A stretch of DNA of 37,699 bases, from positions 1 through 37,699 of the IMG/VR virus record IMGVR_UViG_3300034375_010637; one strand, written 5' to 3'. The notes beneath the pieces were generated by a model. The model had not been told where the DNA came from. It did no database searches and saw only the letters and a list, made by a program, of their open reading frames with translations. Below are positions 1-7,325 of this stretch, in pieces; position 1 is the stretch's first letter; every line of letters begins with the position of its first letter. Source of the stretch: a virus. The position numbers and the translations under genes were made by a program.

Positions 1-189
1 GCATGCTTTCTTCCATTGATTATTTTGTTTATAGTCATGAAACTCGCGGTTTGGGTGGAAGCCGTAAACTCAGAGCAGGATTATGTCAGAAAAGAACCTT
101 CAAGAAAACGAGGACCCTATTTGGCAGATGCGTATGCAGATGTTGACGAGGATGAGGAAGAATATGGAGATAGGACAGATTATAGATGA
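1..189 (+). CDS. Possible 3' end of a small membrane protein (partial, cut by window edge)
   Basis: This frame is open from the first base to a TGA at 187-189. It encodes a hydrophobic stretch (FLPLIILFIVMKLAVWV) followed by a charged, acidic tail with the run DVDEDEEEYGD. That is the same layout, a membrane segment then an acidic tail, as the tiny gene at 295-426, which is the main argument that it is real. A competing frame is open from 3 to 146 and gives a basic peptide without recognisable features. The reading frame is therefore uncertain, and the 107-base overlap with a start at 83 for the next gene would be large. No function can be assigned. Confidence 0.3.
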   Translation, partial: ACFLPLIILFIVMKLAVWVEAVNSEQDYVRKEPSRKRGPYLADAYADVDEDEEEYGDRTDYR

Positions 190-298
190 AGCCCTCTTTA
201 GATACTACTCCGACAAAGGAGAATCAGTTCCTAATTGGAGGATTCAAAAAGACCCCGATTGGTGGGTGGAATATCTTAAAGAACTAAAAGACCAATGA
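83..298 (+). CDS. Small hypothetical phage protein (71 aa)
   Basis: The product is a soluble, charged 71-residue protein with no signal peptide or membrane segment. Its C-terminal half is rich in Trp and acidic residues (NWRIQKDPDWWVEYLKEL). The start at 83 follows a weak Shine-Dalgarno-like AGAGCAGG. A start at 164, preceded by GAGGAAG, would give a 44-residue protein beginning MEIGQII and would reduce the overlap with the preceding frame, so the start is uncertain. The stop codon overlaps the next ATG (ATGA at 295-298), which suggests translational coupling in an early operon leading into zwf. I do not recognise the family. Confidence 0.55.
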   Translation: MSEKNLQENEDPIWQMRMQMLTRMRKNMEIGQIIDEALFRYYSDKGESVPNWRIQKDPDWWVEYLKELKDQ

Positions 299-426
299 TT
301 TTTGCAGATGTCTTACTTTGGGCAGCACTACCTTTTGTATGTGCCACCATCTATTTCGGGGTACGAAAGGGTGAAAATGATTACTACGACTCAGAAGACT
401 ACGATGGAAATGGCACAGCCCACTGA
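295..426 (+). CDS. Tiny single-pass membrane protein (43 aa)
   Basis: This short gene starts at an ATG that overlaps the stop of the preceding gene (ATGA) and ends 22 bases into the zwf coding region. It encodes about 20 hydrophobic residues (IFADVLLWAALPFVCATIYF), then a short basic turn (VRKG) and an acidic tail (ENDYYDSEDYDGNG). The order hydrophobic, basic, acidic predicts an inner-membrane peptide with its tail in the cytoplasm. Phages often carry such peptides in early operons, but their targets are mostly unknown. The tight overlaps on both sides support it being translated. No specific function is claimed. Confidence 0.6.
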   Translation: MIFADVLLWAALPFVCATIYFGVRKGENDYYDSEDYDGNGTAH

Positions 427-1753
427 AATTCTCACCCACCAAATAGTGATTTTTGGTGCAACAGGAGATTTATGTCGTAGGAAACTAATTCCTTCGCTTT
501 TTAAGCTACATGAGAAAAAATTACTACCATCTAATCTTGTAATTGTTGGAACTTCTCGCAGAGAGATCTCAAAAGAAACCTGGCTATACTCTCTAGGGGA
601 GTATCCAGAGGATTTTATACATAGATTAGACTGGATTCCTACAGATTTAGGATCTCAAGAGAGTCTTAGTAAACTTCCAGAAGCGGACGACTCTACATAT
701 TTTTTATCAGTACCCCCAGAAAGATATGAAAATGCTATCATCAATCTCAAAGGAGCGGGACTCCTCGACGACCCAGAGCTCTCGCGGGTGGTTATCGAAA
801 AACCCTTTGGACACGATTATAAATCTGCTGATCATCTACAGTCTGTGGTGGAGCAACATTTACGCGAAAAACAGGTTTATCGCATCGACCATTATCTTGG
901 CAAAGATACTGTTAACAATATTCTTGCTACAAGGTTTAGCAATATTCTTCTTGAGCCACTCTGGAATAGACAATACATAGAAGAGATTCAAATCTTTGCA
1001 ACAGAGATCATTGGTTGTGAAGGTAGAGCGCAATATTACGAGACTGCTGGTCAAGTTCGTGATATGCTACAAAACCATATCTTGCAGGTTCTAGCATTAG
1101 TTGCTATGGAGCCACCATGCAAAATGGATGCTAAAGAAATCAGACGCGAAAAGACAAAAGTTCTTGCTGCTACACGAATATCAGAAAATATTATTCTTGG
1201 ACAATATGATGGCTACCGTAACGAAGAGGGTGTTGATCCTAACAGTGGTACTCCTACCTATTTTGCTGGTAGTTTATTCGTCGATAACTGGCGTTGGGAG
1301 GGAGTTCCTTTTAATGTAATGACCGGCAAAAAAATGCCGTATGGTTGTGTTGAAGTAGTCATTAAGCTAAAAGCTCCACCCTTAAAACTATATGAAGGAG
1401 AAGTTAACGACCGTATTGTCATGCGTCTTCAGCCTAATCCTCATCTTGATATTAGGATGGACATTAAATCTCCTGGGCTTAATGACGACCTTGAACTGGC
1501 TACACTCACATACGCTTATCCACACGACAGATCAGTAGATGGTTATGAAAAGCTTCTTTACGACGCAATTAACGGAGATCAGTCTCACTTTGTTCATGCT
1601 GATGAAGTCATGGAATCATGGCGGATTGTTGATGACCTTCTCTGTACTGGTGACAATTGTCCCATTCGTACTACTCCTTATCTCTATATGCCTGGGATCT
1701 GGGGACCGTACCATAAAACCGAAAGAATAACTAAATGGGATTATCCTGCATGA
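404..1753 (+). CDS. zwf: Glucose-6-phosphate dehydrogenase
   Basis: This enzyme oxidises glucose-6-phosphate to 6-phosphogluconolactone with NADP+, the first step of the oxidative pentose phosphate pathway. The N-terminal Rossmann fold shows the dinucleotide-binding GATGDL at residues 18-23. Further on are EKPFGHD (132-138) and the substrate-binding, catalytic RIDHYLGK (160-167) with the active-site His. The chosen start at 404 (MEMAQPTEIL) places GATGDL at the usual distance from the N terminus; an ATG at 410 is also possible. At 449 residues it is somewhat shorter than typical bacterial enzymes of about 490. Cyanophages use zwf as an auxiliary metabolic gene, thought to supply NADPH and ribose-5-phosphate for nucleotide synthesis. 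It ends in an ATGA overlap with the next gene. Confidence 0.96.
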   Translation: MEMAQPTEILTHQIVIFGATGDLCRRKLIPSLFKLHEKKLLPSNLVIVGTSRREISKETWLYSLGEYPEDFIHRLDWIPTDLGSQESLSKLPEADDSTYFLSVPPERYENAIINLKGAGLLDDPELSRVVIEKPFGHDYKSADHLQSVVEQHLREKQVYRIDHYLGKDTVNNILATRFSNILLEPLWNRQYIEEIQIFATEIIGCEGRAQYYETAGQVRDMLQNHILQVLALVAMEPPCKMDAKEIRREKTKVLAATRISENIILGQYDGYRNEEGVDPNSGTPTYFAGSLFVDNWRWEGVPFNVMTGKKMPYGCVEVVIKLKAPPLKLYEGEVNDRIVMRLQPNPHLDIRMDIKSPGLNDDLELATLTYAYPHDRSVDGYEKLLYDAINGDQSHFVHADEVMESWRIVDDLLCTGDNCPIRTTPYLYMPGIWGPYHKTERITKWDYPA

Positions 1754-1875
1754 GTGATATAAACGACCCAGTCTGGAGCGTAATTATAATGATAGCCATA
1801 GGGTTAGCTGGTACGGGGTACGTTATTTACTACATACTAAAGCTAGCTACGGAAGAAATGAACAAAGAGGATTGA
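1750..1875 (+). CDS. Tiny single-pass membrane protein (41 aa)
   Basis: The ATG overlaps the zwf stop codon (ATGA at 1750-1753). The product has a short polar N terminus (MSDINDPVW), a hydrophobic segment of about 22 residues (VIIMIAIGLAGTGYVIYYIL) and a charged C-terminal tail (KLATEEMNKED). This is a classic small single-pass membrane protein. Its 3' end overlaps the -35 element of the downstream promoter (TTGACA at 1872-1877), so the zwf operon appears to end here. It resembles the peptide at 295-426 in design but not clearly in sequence. Function unknown. Confidence 0.6.
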   Translation: MSDINDPVWSVIIMIAIGLAGTGYVIYYILKLATEEMNKED

Positions 1876-1900
1876 CATAACAAAATTTATAGTCTAAAAT
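1872..1900 (+). promoter_or_regulatory. Sigma70-type early promoter
   Basis: TTGACA (1872-1877) is followed by a 17-base spacer and TAAAAT (1895-1900), an almost consensus host sigma70 promoter. It lies 24 bases before the ATG at 1924, so the leader would be short, and no clear Shine-Dalgarno is visible. It probably drives the 1924-3073 unit. Confidence 0.75.
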
Positions 1901-1923
1901 TATATAGTATAAGCTATAGTGCT

Positions 1924-2439
1924 ATGAATGTATTTGTACTGGATAAGGATCCGGTAAAAGCAGCACAATATCATTGCGATAAGCATGTTAACAAGATGAT
2001 TGTTGAGCATCTTCAAATGATGAGTATTGTTGCCGTAGTTAATGACCTAGATCCTGCAAAACGAACTAACGGAGAATTTTACAAAACTAGGATGTTCAGG
2101 AAGCATCCTTGTACTCTTTGGATGGGAGAATCTTTTGGAAACTGGGCGTTTACCTATCATTTGACAGAGGCTCTTTGCTCCGAGTTTGAAAAACGGTTTG
2201 GACATCACCACGGAGGAAAAGAAAGCCTAAAATCTTTGCTTAAAACCCGCATTGCCCTTTCTAAAAAGCTACCTCATGATATGACTGAGTTCGCTCAAGC
2301 TATGCCAGATGAGTGTAAAGTAGAGGGGGATGCAGTGGCAGCCTACAGAAAGTATTACAACATGCATAAACATGACTTTGCCACATGGAAAACCCAAACC
2401 CCATATTGGTGGGCACCTGTTATTACCAAGGAAGAATAG
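1924..2439 (+). CDS. Conserved phage/bacterial hypothetical protein (171 aa)
   Basis: I recognise this as a conserved family that recurs in phage and some bacterial genomes but has no function I can name. Hallmarks are the N-terminal VLDKDPVKAAQYHCDKHVNK, the central HPCTLWMGESFGNW, and the C-terminal AQAMPDECKVEGDAVAAYRK followed by FATWK and YWW. The many conserved His, Cys, Asp and Trp residues look like an enzyme or a metal-binding protein, but this is inference. It is the first gene behind a sigma70-type promoter, so early expression is expected. Its 3' end overlaps the metallophosphoesterase reading frame, suggesting coupling. Confidence 0.8.
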   Translation: MNVFVLDKDPVKAAQYHCDKHVNKMIVEHLQMMSIVAVVNDLDPAKRTNGEFYKTRMFRKHPCTLWMGESFGNWAFTYHLTEALCSEFEKRFGHHHGGKESLKSLLKTRIALSKKLPHDMTEFAQAMPDECKVEGDAVAAYRKYYNMHKHDFATWKTQTPYWWAPVITKEE

Positions 2440-3073
2440 TTATTGCGTAGTCGGAGATCTCCATGGCCGCATAGAAACTCTTGAAAAGATTGTTGGCAAA
2501 GCTCCAGATCTCCATTATGTACTCATAGGAGATAGCATACACCATAAGCCTTTCTTTAAAAGGACAAAGAAAACTTCTCCTGTAAGAATTTTAGAGTATG
2601 TAAAACATATGTGCGAAGAAGGGAAAATGACCCTTTTGCTAGGAAATAATGAAAACTACATATTAGAAAACCTAGTTACTCTAGAGGATAAAATAATTAA
2701 AAAGGAAACCAGATACACTCTTAAATGCTTAAGAGAACTTGATTTTGATACAAGATTAAGCATTATTTCTTGGTTAGCTCGGTGTCCTCTTACTGCAACA
2801 ATCAAATCAAATAAAAAAACCTACAGACTAGGCCACGGGCTTTACTATGACAAGGTAACAAAATTAAACCGTGAAAAAATACTTTCTGGCCCCGGTTACC
2901 CATGGTGGAAAAACTCGCTCGAAGAGTTTTGTCCTAATAAAAAAGAAATCTATATCCACGGCCACTATGGCTATCCTTACGTACGCAAAAACTTACGCAT
3001 CATTGATGCAACTAACTTTGAAGGCGTTGGCCTTTATTACGTAGACCGAGAGGAGTTCCTGATCCACTATTGA
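2372..3073 (+). CDS. Calcineurin-like metallophosphoesterase
   Basis: The protein shows the metallophosphoesterase signature: GDLHG (residues 28-32 from this start), GDSI (53-56), GNNE (91-94), GHG (154-156) and HGHYG (196-200). These supply the usual two-metal ligands (Asp, His, Asp, Asn, His, His). The family includes phage lambda Ser/Thr phosphatase and diadenosine tetraphosphatases, so the substrate cannot be told from sequence. The usual GNHE is GNNE here, replacing the His that normally acts as general acid. The start is uncertain: 2372 overlaps the upstream gene by 68 bases. The conserved domain begins only at about 2438, and no better ATG lies in frame there. The 3' end overlaps the next promoter. 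Confidence 0.8.
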   Translation: MTLPHGKPKPHIGGHLLLPRKNSYCVVGDLHGRIETLEKIVGKAPDLHYVLIGDSIHHKPFFKRTKKTSPVRILEYVKHMCEEGKMTLLLGNNENYILENLVTLEDKIIKKETRYTLKCLRELDFDTRLSIISWLARCPLTATIKSNKKTYRLGHGLYYDKVTKLNREKILSGPGYPWWKNSLEEFCPNKKEIYIHGHYGYPYVRKNLRIIDATNFEGVGLYYVDREEFLIHY

Positions 3074-3098
3074 CAGGATCGGCTTCTTGGTCTATAAT
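3070..3098 (+). promoter_or_regulatory. Perfect-consensus sigma70 promoter for the DNA polymerase gene
   Basis: TTGACA (3070-3075), exactly 17 bases, then TATAAT (3093-3098): both hexamers and the spacing match the sigma70 consensus completely. The ATG of the polymerase is at 3119, so the transcript leader would be about 14 bases with no Shine-Dalgarno. Confidence 0.88.
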
Positions 3099-3118
3099 AG
3101 TAAAAACTGCTCTTGTTT

Positions 3119-5803
3119 ATGTCCAAACTTAATGTCCTGGGTTATGCCACTCTGTCAGATGGGATGAACCGCCAGGTGTTCGGAGATTGCGAGACATCTC
3201 CTGTAAAACCTGAAACTATTAAAAGCATCAAAGCTTCGATGGAAAACTTCGGAGTTACGTTCCCTATTGAGAACCCTAAAGGTTTCTTTATGGACGACTT
3301 CAAACTTCCAGAGCTTAAGGGAAAGAATATTAAAGAACATTTTGAGAATATCTCTAAGGACCTTGTATCAGACCAAATCAAAGTCATGAAGGACTTTGCA
3401 TATTCCGAGCTACCTAAAAAGCCTAGCACCCAGTATATCGTTAACACGCCGGGTTGGACCAAATATACGCCCACCAAAGATGGGTTTGACATTACCCACC
3501 CTGAAGTAATCGAAGAAGATATCGCCGTATTTGACTGTGAGACTTTTGTTAAAGGTTCTGACTTCTCTCACCCTATCCTTGCCTCTGCAGTTACAGACAC
3601 TGCTTACTACATCTGGATGCATGAGTGCTATGTAGATCCTTCGATTGAGTATTACACCACTCTAGTTCCGGTCGGTGATAACAAAGTATTCATTGCTCAC
3701 AACGTAGCTTATGACCGAGCTCGTTGCGCAGAATCGTATGACATTACCAAGAAGAACTATTGGTTTGATACTATGTCAGCCCATATTAATGTCTCTGGAT
3801 TGGCTTCAGGGCAGAGATGGTGGTATGTGCAAAAAACTGCCAAGAAATCGAGCTTTAAGGCCGATCCTATCTGGGCTGATAAGGGGTCTTTGAACGGATT
3901 GGTAGACTGCTATAACTTCCATTGTCAACCTATGATCCCTTTGCAACCAGAGGATAAGAAGATTCGAGATGTCTTCGTTGTAAGTGAGACCATGGAACAA
4001 ATCTGTGAACTCCGCGACGATCTAACTCAGTATGCTCTTAAAGACGCAAAGATTACTCAAGAGCTATATTCTATTCTCATTCTTAAATACCTTCAAAACA
4101 ATCCGTCGCTGACAACTCTACTCGGTCACTTCGGTATCTCTTCTGCTTTCCTTCCCGTTGTCGATGATTGGAAAGAATGGTTTGAAGGTTGTGAAAAAAT
4201 CTGGAGCGAATCAATTTCTCGACAAGAAGAGATTCTTGGCCAGATGGCTCAAGAGATCTATGATGCTTGGAATCAAGGAGAGATCGATGTAGACTCGGAT
4301 CCTTGGTTGTCTCAGATGGACTGGGAGTGTAACTTCAAACTTACTAAAGCTGGAAAACCCTCCTCTAAGTGGTATGGAATTCCTAAATGGTTGAGAAGCG
4401 TGTCTGAGATTCAAAAGACCGAAGAAGGAAACAAGCTTGTTATCGGTGGTATCTCTACTAAGAACCGTTTGTCTCACTTCCTTCTCCGACTCAAGTGGGA
4501 TGACACCCCTATGACTTACTTTACAGAGAAAGGATGGTGTTTCCTTGACAAAGACATGGGCGAGTTCATTCGAGTTCCCCACCCTAAGGGCGAAGGTGAA
4601 AACGTCGGAGGTGTGCTCTCTAAGGATTATGCCGATGACTTTGAAACTGGAATACTTAGTTCTGACCTTCCTCAGGCTAAAGAACTGATCAAACTTGCAA
4701 TCAACGTATCTTACTGGACCTCGGTTCGTAGCCGAGTTCGTGAACAATATGTCTCTAAAGTCAACAATCCTCTTGGTAAAGAATTCAATCTTATTGTCCC
4801 AGCAACGGTTCCTCACAATACTTCTACTAATCGTGCTGGAGAAAATCTCTGGCTCACGGTCCCTGATCCAAAGTATGACAAAATTGGATCCGAGATCAAA
4901 ACCCGAGTACAAGCTCCTGATGGCTGGGTTTTTGTTGAATCAGATTTTGATGCCCAAGAGGCTGTTGTTGCTTCCATCTTTGCTGATTCCTATCACAAAG
5001 TGGCTGGGTCAACTCAGTTCTCCCATGCTATCCTTGCAGGATCGAAAGACAACGGAACAGACATGCACTCAATGACCGCGAAAGCAATTGGGATCTCCCG
5101 AGCTGTTGCTAAGGGATGTAATTATGGTATGCTTTATGGCTGCGGAGCCAAGACTCTTGCAAACACTATCCGAAAGGGTAATAAGTCTATCTCCATGAAA
5201 CAAGCAGTTGACATGGGTAAGAAGCTTATTGAGATCAAGAAAGGCCGCAAAGCATATCGAGGTATGAGGGAACTTATCGGTGGATCTGACTCATATGCCT
5301 ATAATGAGATGGCAAAGATTGCTTGTGAGAAGACTCCTATTAATCCCTTAAGCGGAACCAAGATGTCCACCGCATTTCGTCCCAGCTCGGTTGGCGATGA
5401 CTTCTGGACCATGAGGAATAACTGGTGTATTCAATCAACCGGAAGTGCTATGCTTCATGCTTTCATGGCCGCGATGGAATGGCTTATCAAAGACCATGGA
5501 CTCAATGCAAAATTTAATATGTCTGTACATGACAGTATTCTGTATATGTGTCCAAAGGAAGAAGCAGAGAAAGTTGCTGCTTTGTTCCAAGTAGCTCATG
5601 CCTGGTGCTGGGCTTGGCTCCGTTATAACTACGGAATCTATGAACTTCCTGTTGCTAACGCATGGCTCTCTTCCATTGAGATTGACCACATCTTCCGCAA
5701 AGCTGCAGACGCAAGCACAAATACAGTATCTCAACAGAAAAAAGAAAATGACGGACACTCAGTTACAATCAAAGACCTCATCCCCGTCTTTGAAAACCTT
5801 TGA
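3119..5803 (+). CDS. Family A DNA polymerase, mitochondrial pol gamma-like
   Basis: This is the replicative DNA polymerase, with a 3'-5' proofreading exonuclease and a polymerase domain. Exonuclease motifs are VFDCET (D139, E141), AHNVAYDRA and QYALKDAK. Polymerase motif A is ESDFDAQE (D609, D611), motif B is SRAVAKGCNYG (R661, K665, Y669), and motif C is MSVHDS (D805). The order and wording follow mitochondrial pol gamma rather than T7 or Pol I. Examples are DTMSAHINVSGLASGQRWW in the exonuclease, DPWLSQMDW in the spacer, GSEIKTRVQAP before motif A and LPVANAWLSSIEIDHIFRK at the C terminus, each with a counterpart in animal pol gamma as I recall it. Motif C reads HDS instead of the usual HDE. 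The start is ATG 3119 (894 aa). It overlaps the next gene by 56 bases. Confidence 0.95.
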   Translation: MSKLNVLGYATLSDGMNRQVFGDCETSPVKPETIKSIKASMENFGVTFPIENPKGFFMDDFKLPELKGKNIKEHFENISKDLVSDQIKVMKDFAYSELPKKPSTQYIVNTPGWTKYTPTKDGFDITHPEVIEEDIAVFDCETFVKGSDFSHPILASAVTDTAYYIWMHECYVDPSIEYYTTLVPVGDNKVFIAHNVAYDRARCAESYDITKKNYWFDTMSAHINVSGLASGQRWWYVQKTAKKSSFKADPIWADKGSLNGLVDCYNFHCQPMIPLQPEDKKIRDVFVVSETMEQICELRDDLTQYALKDAKITQELYSILILKYLQNNPSLTTLLGHFGISSAFLPVVDDWKEWFEGCEKIWSESISRQEEILGQMAQEIYDAWNQGEIDVDSDPWLSQMDWECNFKLTKAGKPSSKWYGIPKWLRSVSEIQKTEEGNKLVIGGISTKNRLSHFLLRLKWDDTPMTYFTEKGWCFLDKDMGEFIRVPHPKGEGENVGGVLSKDYADDFETGILSSDLPQAKELIKLAINVSYWTSVRSRVREQYVSKVNNPLGKEFNLIVPATVPHNTSTNRAGENLWLTVPDPKYDKIGSEIKTRVQAPDGWVFVESDFDAQEAVVASIFADSYHKVAGSTQFSHAILAGSKDNGTDMHSMTAKAIGISRAVAKGCNYGMLYGCGAKTLANTIRKGNKSISMKQAVDMGKKLIEIKKGRKAYRGMRELIGGSDSYAYNEMAKIACEKTPINPLSGTKMSTAFRPSSVGDDFWTMRNNWCIQSTGSAMLHAFMAAMEWLIKDHGLNAKFNMSVHDSILYMCPKEEAEKVAALFQVAHAWCWAWLRYNYGIYELPVANAWLSSIEIDHIFRKAADASTNTVSQQKKENDGHSVTIKDLIPVFENL

Positions 5804-6065
5804 TGAAATAAATCAATACTTCCAAACCAAGTACGGGCTGTCTCTCTTTATGCAAGAGGAGCCCTATTTGATGGACGGTAAGAAACCTCAGTATTGGGTG
5901 GGGATAAATAGCACAGAGGTGGCGTTGTTAAAAGCCAACGGTGATTTTACAACAAAGTATCCTAAAAAGGCAAACATGACAAAAAACGCAGGGCATCGGT
6001 GCATTACACTCAATACTCTGCGCAATAATATCCAGAAAGGAAAAATGCTATTTATGAGGGCTTAA
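5748..6065 (+). CDS. Small hypothetical protein (105 aa) downstream of DNA polymerase
   Basis: The gene begins at an ATG inside the polymerase 3' end, preceded by a purine-rich AAAAAAGAAA, and continues 262 bases beyond it. The N terminus is low-complexity (TQLQSKTSSPSLK). The remainder is a compact basic domain with FDEINQYFQTKYGLSLF and a basic C terminus (NMTKNAGHRCITLNTLRNN). It ends convergently with the minus-strand gene, and the two coding regions overlap by 14 bases (6052-6065). The position suggests co-transcription with the polymerase. The N-terminal overlap is translated in two frames if this start is correct. Family not recognised. Confidence 0.6.
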   Translation: MTDTQLQSKTSSPSLKTFDEINQYFQTKYGLSLFMQEEPYLMDGKKPQYWVGINSTEVALLKANGDFTTKYPKKANMTKNAGHRCITLNTLRNNIQKGKMLFMRA

Positions 6066-6996
6066 GATACTCATTATCTGGCTTAAAAGTAATATCAACT
6101 TGTTTTGCAGATGTTTGTGGATCTTGATTAGGAACAGTTCCAGCTTGGTTTCTCCATAATCCAAAATTAATGTTAAGCTTGAACCAAGGCGGATAATCTC
6201 CTTCTTTAGTTTTATCACATTTCCAAACTTTTTGAAGCCCACCTTCAATAACTTTGGTGTTATCTATTACTTCTTCTCCATCAGAGTTAACACTAATTGC
6301 TTCGTTAGGAGTAAATTTATAAGTTGCCGAGCCATCCTCTGCAAGCCCGCAGGTTAGTTTTAGTCTATCACCAAACCTTCTCTCACAACCTTTTAAATCC
6401 TCAACAATATAGCTTTCTGTAGCTTCAGGGCTAATAATTCTAGACCATACCGCAAGCCCCGTATTTATCCCATTTTGAGTTTGTAAACATTTTCTTGTTG
6501 GCAAGAAATCCTCAATAGAGATAGGATCGAATGCTGCACAAGGTTGAGTATAGAACCTTCCGTCTGCAACAGAAACCATTACGGTATAATTTTGTTCATA
6601 AATAAACTGAGAAGAGTCTGTTACTTGAACAAATCTTTCACTATCTAGCTCAAATCCTGTAGCAAATTCTAAACCAGGTATCTCAGGAACCCATCCAGTT
6701 ACTGCGTCAGCAATAAGATCTAACATGGGTAGGGCAAAACTATGCCCCTCTCTTTGAACTTGTTTTTGAACCAGAGTTACTGAATACGTCATTCGTCTAG
6801 TTCTTACAGTGGGAATATAGGCTCCTCCGCCAGATTCGTTAGTTGTTGAACCAGAGACAAAACTAACTATAATCATAGTTTGCTCTGCAACTCTACCTGA
6901 TTGATCCAGCTCTTCTGCAAGACGTAAAACTACAGCGCTCTGTCCTATTGCAGAGTGAACTCTAGAGTATAGCTGGTTTTCAATTTCTAAAAGCAT
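6052..6996 (-). CDS. Mu gp37-like head-tail protein (DUF1834-type)
   Basis: The N-terminal region (MLLEIENQLYSRVHSAIG, then AEELDQSGRVAEQTMIIVSFVSGS, then TRRMTYSVTLVQKQVQREGHSFALPMLD) matches the Mu gp37/DUF1834 pattern: an N-terminal helix, a central strand with a conserved Arg-Arg, then a region ending in a GW motif (VTGWVP). Mu gp37 is a structural protein encoded between the capsid and sheath genes and is thought to act at the head-tail junction or tail end. The protein is 314 residues, about twice the Mu protein, and the C-terminal half has no recognised domain. It is the last gene of a three-gene minus-strand unit with the gp36-like gene. Confidence 0.7.
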   Translation of the reverse strand: MLLEIENQLYSRVHSAIGQSAVVLRLAEELDQSGRVAEQTMIIVSFVSGSTTNESGGGAYIPTVRTRRMTYSVTLVQKQVQREGHSFALPMLDLIADAVTGWVPEIPGLEFATGFELDSERFVQVTDSSQFIYEQNYTVMVSVADGRFYTQPCAAFDPISIEDFLPTRKCLQTQNGINTGLAVWSRIISPEATESYIVEDLKGCERRFGDRLKLTCGLAEDGSATYKFTPNEAISVNSDGEEVIDNTKVIEGGLQKVWKCDKTKEGDYPPWFKLNINFGLWRNQAGTVPNQDPQTSAKQVDITFKPDNEYLKPS

Positions 6997-7325
6997 TAAA
7001 ACTCGCCGCCTGAAAGAAAATCAACTAAGACCCATTTGCCGGTAGTATCGTTGTAAACAAGGACGTCTCCCTTCTTTACATTACGAGTAAATTCTACGTC
7101 TGATAAGTCTTGTAGTTTTCTTGTAGACTCTAAACTAACAATGTATTGTCTGAGTTTATCAGCACTTTCTTTATAAGAAGTACCATCTGGAAAAACTGCA
7201 GCTAAAGACTGAGTTTTATATCCGTAGCAGTTGCTGCTATTATTTACAATCTGAAACTGACCTGGTGAATATGTTGTATTAGAACTGCACGTACAAGTAC
7301 TATTACCGCAAGTTTTGCAAAACAT
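6996..7325 (-). CDS. Small virion-type protein with N-terminal Cys cluster (109 aa)
   Basis: The N terminus is a compact Cys cluster (MFCKTCGNSTCTC) that could hold a zinc ion. The C terminus carries a motif often seen in phage fibre and virion proteins, LSDVEFTRNVKKGDVLVYND followed by TTGKWV. The middle is Ser/Tyr/Asn-rich. The start codon overlaps the upstream stop by one base (TAATG), and the 3' end joins the gp37-like gene by the same kind of overlap, so all three are probably translated from one mRNA. I infer a structural role from context and the C-terminal motif. The combination with a Cys cluster is not one I recognise. Confidence 0.6.
   Translation of the reverse strand: MFCKTCGNSTCTCSSNTTYSPGQFQIVNNSSNCYGYKTQSLAAVFPDGTSYKESADKLRQYIVSLESTRKLQDLSDVEFTRNVKKGDVLVYNDTTGKWVLVDFLSGGEF

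Noticed and set aside
4211-4912. A 233-codon minus-strand open frame inside the DNA polymerase gene
   Set aside because: It lies wholly antisense to strongly conserved pol gamma-like coding sequence, has no recognisable domain and no promoter or ribosome site. It is a shadow frame.
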